Assembly (NCBI RefSeq): GCF_900167135.1
Contig: NZ_FUWZ01000006.1
Location: forward strand, 372,001 to 436,000
DNA from: Chitinophaga eiseniae
Lineage (GTDB): Bacteria; Bacteroidota; Bacteroidia; Chitinophagales; Chitinophagaceae
Reading direction: 5' to 3'
Length of the DNA stretch: 64,000 nucleotides
Notes under the pieces: model-generated
What the model was told of the DNA's origin: nothing
The model's database searches: none
Seen by the model: only the letters and a program-made list of their open reading frames with translations
Program-made: the position numbers and the translations under genes
Shown: positions 60,949 to 64,000 of the stretch, piece after piece
Position numbering within the stretch: position 1 is the first letter of the stretch
Layout: each line of letters begins with the position of its first letter

Positions 60949-61974
60949 ATGGAAAGAAGAAAATTCGTACAATCGTCTGCGTTACTAGCCGCCTCTTTTT
61001 ACATTTCCCATGACCTGTTTGCCCGTCCCAAGGGACCGGTATACGGCCACCACGATATGCGTTATACCCTCGACACGCGCTGGGGTACGCTCGACAGCAG
61101 CCGTCACCCGGTGAAGGACTGCCATGAAATGGTACAGGATAAAAAAGGCCGCATTATCCTGCTCACCAATGAAACGAAGAACAACATCCTCGTTTACAAT
61201 AAATCCGGTAAACTGCTGGAGTCGTGGGGACATGCGTTCCCCGGGGCTCACGGGCTGACGCTGGCCAACGAAAACGGTACCGAGTACCTGTTCATCACCG
61301 ATACAGACAAACACGAGGTCTATAAAACCACCATGGACGGCAGGATCGTAATGACGATCAGCTACCCGGCGGAAACGGGCCACTACAAAAAGAAAGAAGA
61401 ATTCGTTCCTACCGAAACCACCATTACCGACGAAGGCGATATCTATATCGCGGACGGTTATGGTGCGCAGTATGTGATGCATTACGACCGTCAGGGTAAG
61501 CTGTTAAACACTTTCGGCGGCCGTGGCGAAGGCGACGCACACCTGGACAACGCCCACGGTATCTGCGTTGACCGTCGTCAGGGCGCTCCTTCCCTGCTGG
61601 TGACCGACCGTACCCGCAACTGTTTCAAACGTTTCAGCATGGATGGTCAGCTGCTGGAAGTGATTTCCCTGCCAGGCGCCTGCGTATGCCGCCCGGTGAT
61701 CAAAGGCGATCATCTCTATGCGGCCGTATTGCGCTCTCCCGATATGAATCTTAGCGGCAGCGGCTTTGTGACCATCCTCGACAAAAACAACAAGGTTGTT
61801 TCCAATATCGGCGGCACTGCGCCGGTGTATAACGGTCAACAGCTGCAACCCATGCAGCAGGCGGAGAAAATTTTCGTTCACCCGCATGATGTATGTGTAG
61901 ACAACGATGAAAACGTGTATGTGGCCCAGTGGGCCGCGGGCAAAGTGTACCCGTATAAACTCAGGAGGGTCTAA
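60949..61974 (+). CDS. exported NHL/6-bladed beta-propeller protein
   Basis: A 341-residue protein with a twin-arginine-like signal (MERRKFVQSSALLAASFYIS). The propeller blades are visible as GRIILLTNETKNNILVYNKS, then GDIYIADGYGAQYVMHYDRQ and NAHGICVDRRQGAPSLLVTD, i.e. NHL/SMP-30-like repeats. It may bind sugar or act as a peroxidase-like or lyase accessory. The stop and the next start overlap by one base (TAATG), showing translational coupling with the membrane cytochrome. Confidence 0.88.
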   Translation: MERRKFVQSSALLAASFYISHDLFARPKGPVYGHHDMRYTLDTRWGTLDSSRHPVKDCHEMVQDKKGRIILLTNETKNNILVYNKSGKLLESWGHAFPGAHGLTLANENGTEYLFITDTDKHEVYKTTMDGRIVMTISYPAETGHYKKKEEFVPTETTITDEGDIYIADGYGAQYVMHYDRQGKLLNTFGGRGEGDAHLDNAHGICVDRRQGAPSLLVTDRTRNCFKRFSMDGQLLEVISLPGACVCRPVIKGDHLYAAVLRSPDMNLSGSGFVTILDKNNKVVSNIGGTAPVYNGQQLQPMQQAEKIFVHPHDVCVDNDENVYVAQWAAGKVYPYKLRRV

Positions 61975-64000
61975 TGAAGTGGAATCGTATCCGATGGCAG
62001 AACGCTGGTAATCAGTTTTTATTCGCCGCTAACATTTTTATACTGGTTTTATTCATCGCCGGCAGCCATCTTACAGTGCCTGCCTGGCTACAGGTATTGG
62101 GGCGTATGCACCCCCTCGTGCTGCATTTCCCGATCGTACTACTCCTGCTGGGCAGTCTGCTGCTGTTTGTACAGCTGCGCGAGCCGGAAGCCAGCCGCTG
62201 GAAAAACCGCTTCACGGAACTGCTCCTGCTGACAGCGGCACTTACCACGGCCGTTACTGTTATTATGGGACTGCTGCTTGCCCGGGAAGGAGGTTATACC
62301 GACAACGGCAGCCTGCTGTGGCATAAATGGGGCGGCGTGGCTGTTTTATGGGCTGCTTCCGCGCTGTACTGGCTGCGCGCTGCCGCAAAGCCCTGGCTGC
62401 CGAAAGCAGGCGCGCTCGTCACCGTGGTGTTATTGCTCCTTACCGGCCATTACGGCGCCGACATTACGCATGGCAACAATTTCGTGCTGGCGCCGGTGAC
62501 GCCACGCAACACCGCCGTGCCGCTGGACAAGGCGCTGGTGTATGAACACCTGGTAAAGCCCCTCCTCGAAGAAAAGTGTATGAACTGCCACAACGCCGGT
62601 AAAGCAAAAGGCGGCCTGTCCATGGAGCTGCCGCAACAGCTGCTTGCTGGCGGTAAGAGCGGTAAATTGTTCGTTGCCGGCAATCCGGCTGTCAGCCTGC
62701 TGATGGAAAGACTGCACCTTCCGGCAGATGATAAAAAACATATGCCACCCGCCGGCAAACCACAGCTGACAGAGGATGAGGTAGCGTTGCTGTACTACTG
62801 GATCAAAGGAGGCGCCGACTTTAAAACGGCCGTAGCCACGCTGCCGGCCCGCGATAGCCTGTATCTGCTGGCAGCACAACGCCTGCAGCCTGCTGCCTCC
62901 GAAGCGCCGGTGTATAATTTTTCTGCAGCTGATGACAAACTGGTACAGCAGCTCAGCAATAACTACCGCGTCGTATACCCGATAGCGTTACACGCCGCTC
63001 CCCTGGTGGCCAACTGGTATAACAAAGACAAGTTCGACATCAAATCCGTCAGTGAACTGTTGCCCGTCAAAGAGCAGCTTATCGAGATGCATTTGCAGAA
63101 GATGCCGGTGAAAGATGCAGACCTGGAGGTAGTGGCGCAGTTCAAACAGCTGCGGGTACTCAACCTGAGCTTCACCAATATCACCGGCCAAACATTGGCC
63201 GCACTGGGAAAACTGCCTCATCTGCAACGTCTTTCCTTATCTGGCACGCCCGTTACGCTGCAGCAGCTGACAGCGCTGAAAGCCGCTCCGGCCCTGAAAG
63301 AACTGTATGTCTGGAATACCGGTATGTCTCCCGCGGACCTGCAACAGGCACAAAAAGTATTTCCTAAGGCGACCGTAGTGAAAGGCTTCACCAACGATAA
63401 AGGTGAACAACTGAAACTGAACCAGCCGATAGTGCTCAACCCGGTTGCCGTCTTCCAGCATAGCCTGCAACTGAAAATGCAACATCCCGTGAGAGGGACC
63501 GAGATCCGCTACACGACCGACGGTAGCACCCCCGACAGCCTGCATTCGCCTGTGTTCAAAGATAGCCTGCTGATCACCGGCAATACCGTGGTACGCGCCA
63601 TCGCGTGCAAACAAGGATGGTATGCCAGCGATCCTATACAGCTCTCTTTCAGCAAAACTACCTATACGCCGGATAGTATCCTGCTGCGGAACCCGGGGGA
63701 AGGGTCGTATATTGCCAACGGCAGCCGTAGCCTGACCGACGGCCAGAAAGGCGGAACAGACCATAACAACGGCAAATGGCTCGGCTATACGAAAAACGGA
63801 TTGGAAGCGATTGTACAATTCCCTCAGCCAGTACCGTTGAAAGCTGTAACCATCAGCGCGCTGCGTAATACCGGCGCCTATATCTTCCTGCCCCACCAGG
63901 TTGAAATATGGGGAGGCAACGATCCACGGCATCTTAAATTACTAAAGAAGGTCACTCCTCCTGCGGATAAAAAAGACGATCCCGTTACCACCTTGGATAT
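61974..64000 (+). CDS. membrane DUF2231/cytochrome c/LRR/CHB_HEX protein, 3' end outside window
   Basis: A reading frame of 675 codons that runs off the right edge. The N-terminus holds about four hydrophobic helices (residues 13-130; HPLVLHFPIVLLLLGSLLLF is DUF2231-like). Then a PSCyt1-type cytochrome domain with heme site CMNCHNAGKA at Cys202, Cys205, His206 and distal Met in KKHMPPAGKP. Then a leucine-rich segment (LRVLNLSFTNITGQTLAALG, LQRLSLSGTPVT). Then a CHB_HEX_C/FN3-like domain (RGTEIRYTTDGSTP) and an F5/8-like end. It links an inner-membrane anchor, a heme, and carbohydrate-binding modules. Start from the ATG that overlaps the preceding stop. Confidence 0.88.
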   Translation, partial: MKWNRIRWQNAGNQFLFAANIFILVLFIAGSHLTVPAWLQVLGRMHPLVLHFPIVLLLLGSLLLFVQLREPEASRWKNRFTELLLLTAALTTAVTVIMGLLLAREGGYTDNGSLLWHKWGGVAVLWAASALYWLRAAAKPWLPKAGALVTVVLLLLTGHYGADITHGNNFVLAPVTPRNTAVPLDKALVYEHLVKPLLEEKCMNCHNAGKAKGGLSMELPQQLLAGGKSGKLFVAGNPAVSLLMERLHLPADDKKHMPPAGKPQLTEDEVALLYYWIKGGADFKTAVATLPARDSLYLLAAQRLQPAASEAPVYNFSAADDKLVQQLSNNYRVVYPIALHAAPLVANWYNKDKFDIKSVSELLPVKEQLIEMHLQKMPVKDADLEVVAQFKQLRVLNLSFTNITGQTLAALGKLPHLQRLSLSGTPVTLQQLTALKAAPALKELYVWNTGMSPADLQQAQKVFPKATVVKGFTNDKGEQLKLNQPIVLNPVAVFQHSLQLKMQHPVRGTEIRYTTDGSTPDSLHSPVFKDSLLITGNTVVRAIACKQGWYASDPIQLSFSKTTYTPDSILLRNPGEGSYIANGSRSLTDGQKGGTDHNNGKWLGYTKNGLEAIVQFPQPVPLKAVTISALRNTGAYIFLPHQVEIWGGNDPRHLKLLKKVTPPADKKDDPVTTLD

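Noticed and set aside
1..64000. CRISPR arrays, tRNA genes, insertion sequences and attachment sites
   Set aside because: No spaced direct repeats, cloverleaf patterns, transposase motifs or paired long repeats were found by reading; short functional RNAs could still be missed without a covariance-model search.

Overview
The window reads as chromosome of a free-living Bacteroidota, most likely Chitinophagaceae (Chitinophaga-like). This rests on a SusC/SusD pair, a T9SS-type C-terminal tail, an S9 dipeptidyl-peptidase, MacB-like FtsX permeases, a SigZ-type ECF factor, near-absence of Shine-Dalgarno sites, and promoters of the Bacteroidota form TTTG-N19-TAnnTTTG. No rRNA, tRNA, CRISPR array, transposase or prophage gene was found. 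The genus assignment is inference from gene content.

Layout. 1-7 kb: 3' part of a DUF4838 carbohydrate-related protein, a 1289-residue hybrid histidine kinase, and a zinc alcohol dehydrogenase. 7-20.6 kb: mixed accessory genes (AraC regulator/amidohydrolase pair, SDR, WG-repeat protein, FtsX permease, a TetR regulator with its DUF302 target, GNAT, flavin monooxygenase, serine hydrolase, SMI1/KNR4) with three gene fossils between them. 20.6-30 kb: thioredoxin-like protein, bestrophin, katG with an OxyR-like site, YdeI-like protein, BBE-type flavoenzyme, lipoprotein, secreted adenosine-deaminase-like protein. 30-32.4 kb: a scar joining a terpene synthase fragment to a histidine kinase fragment, then two DKNYY/unknown proteins. 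32.5-39.2 kb: orphan SusC/SusD and a PKD-like T9SS protein. 39.5-46 kb: S9 peptidase, GAF-GAF-sigma-54 activator, NmrA-like protein, PAP2 phosphatase. 46.1-49.8 kb: an arsenic operon, arsR-arsM-acr3-arsC-sigZ, with two near-identical operators. 49.8-52.2 kb: XRE/pentapeptide regulator with a two-gene ABC exporter. 52.6-54.5 kb: terpene synthase with a degenerate second metal motif, and two small membrane proteins. 54.7-56.8 kb: GH43 and an alpha/beta hydrolase. 57-64 kb: a four-gene cluster of planctomycete type, PSD1 cytochrome (DUF1549/DUF1553), DUF1501, beta-propeller, and a membrane DUF2231/cytochrome c/LRR/CBM-like protein that runs off the right edge.

How the parts work together. The clearest units are the arsenic operon (sense, methylate, reduce, export, plus its own sigma factor), the TetR/DUF302 module (matching operators at both promoters), the XRE-ABC operon, and the PSD1 cluster (export of four proteins with c-type heme and substrate-binding domains, probably a surface oxidative or degradative apparatus). 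Several short remnants (methyltransferase, AraC tail, TolB-like tail, terpene synthase/kinase chimera, GDCCVxC-like fusion) show that the spaces between these modules have been repeatedly rearranged.
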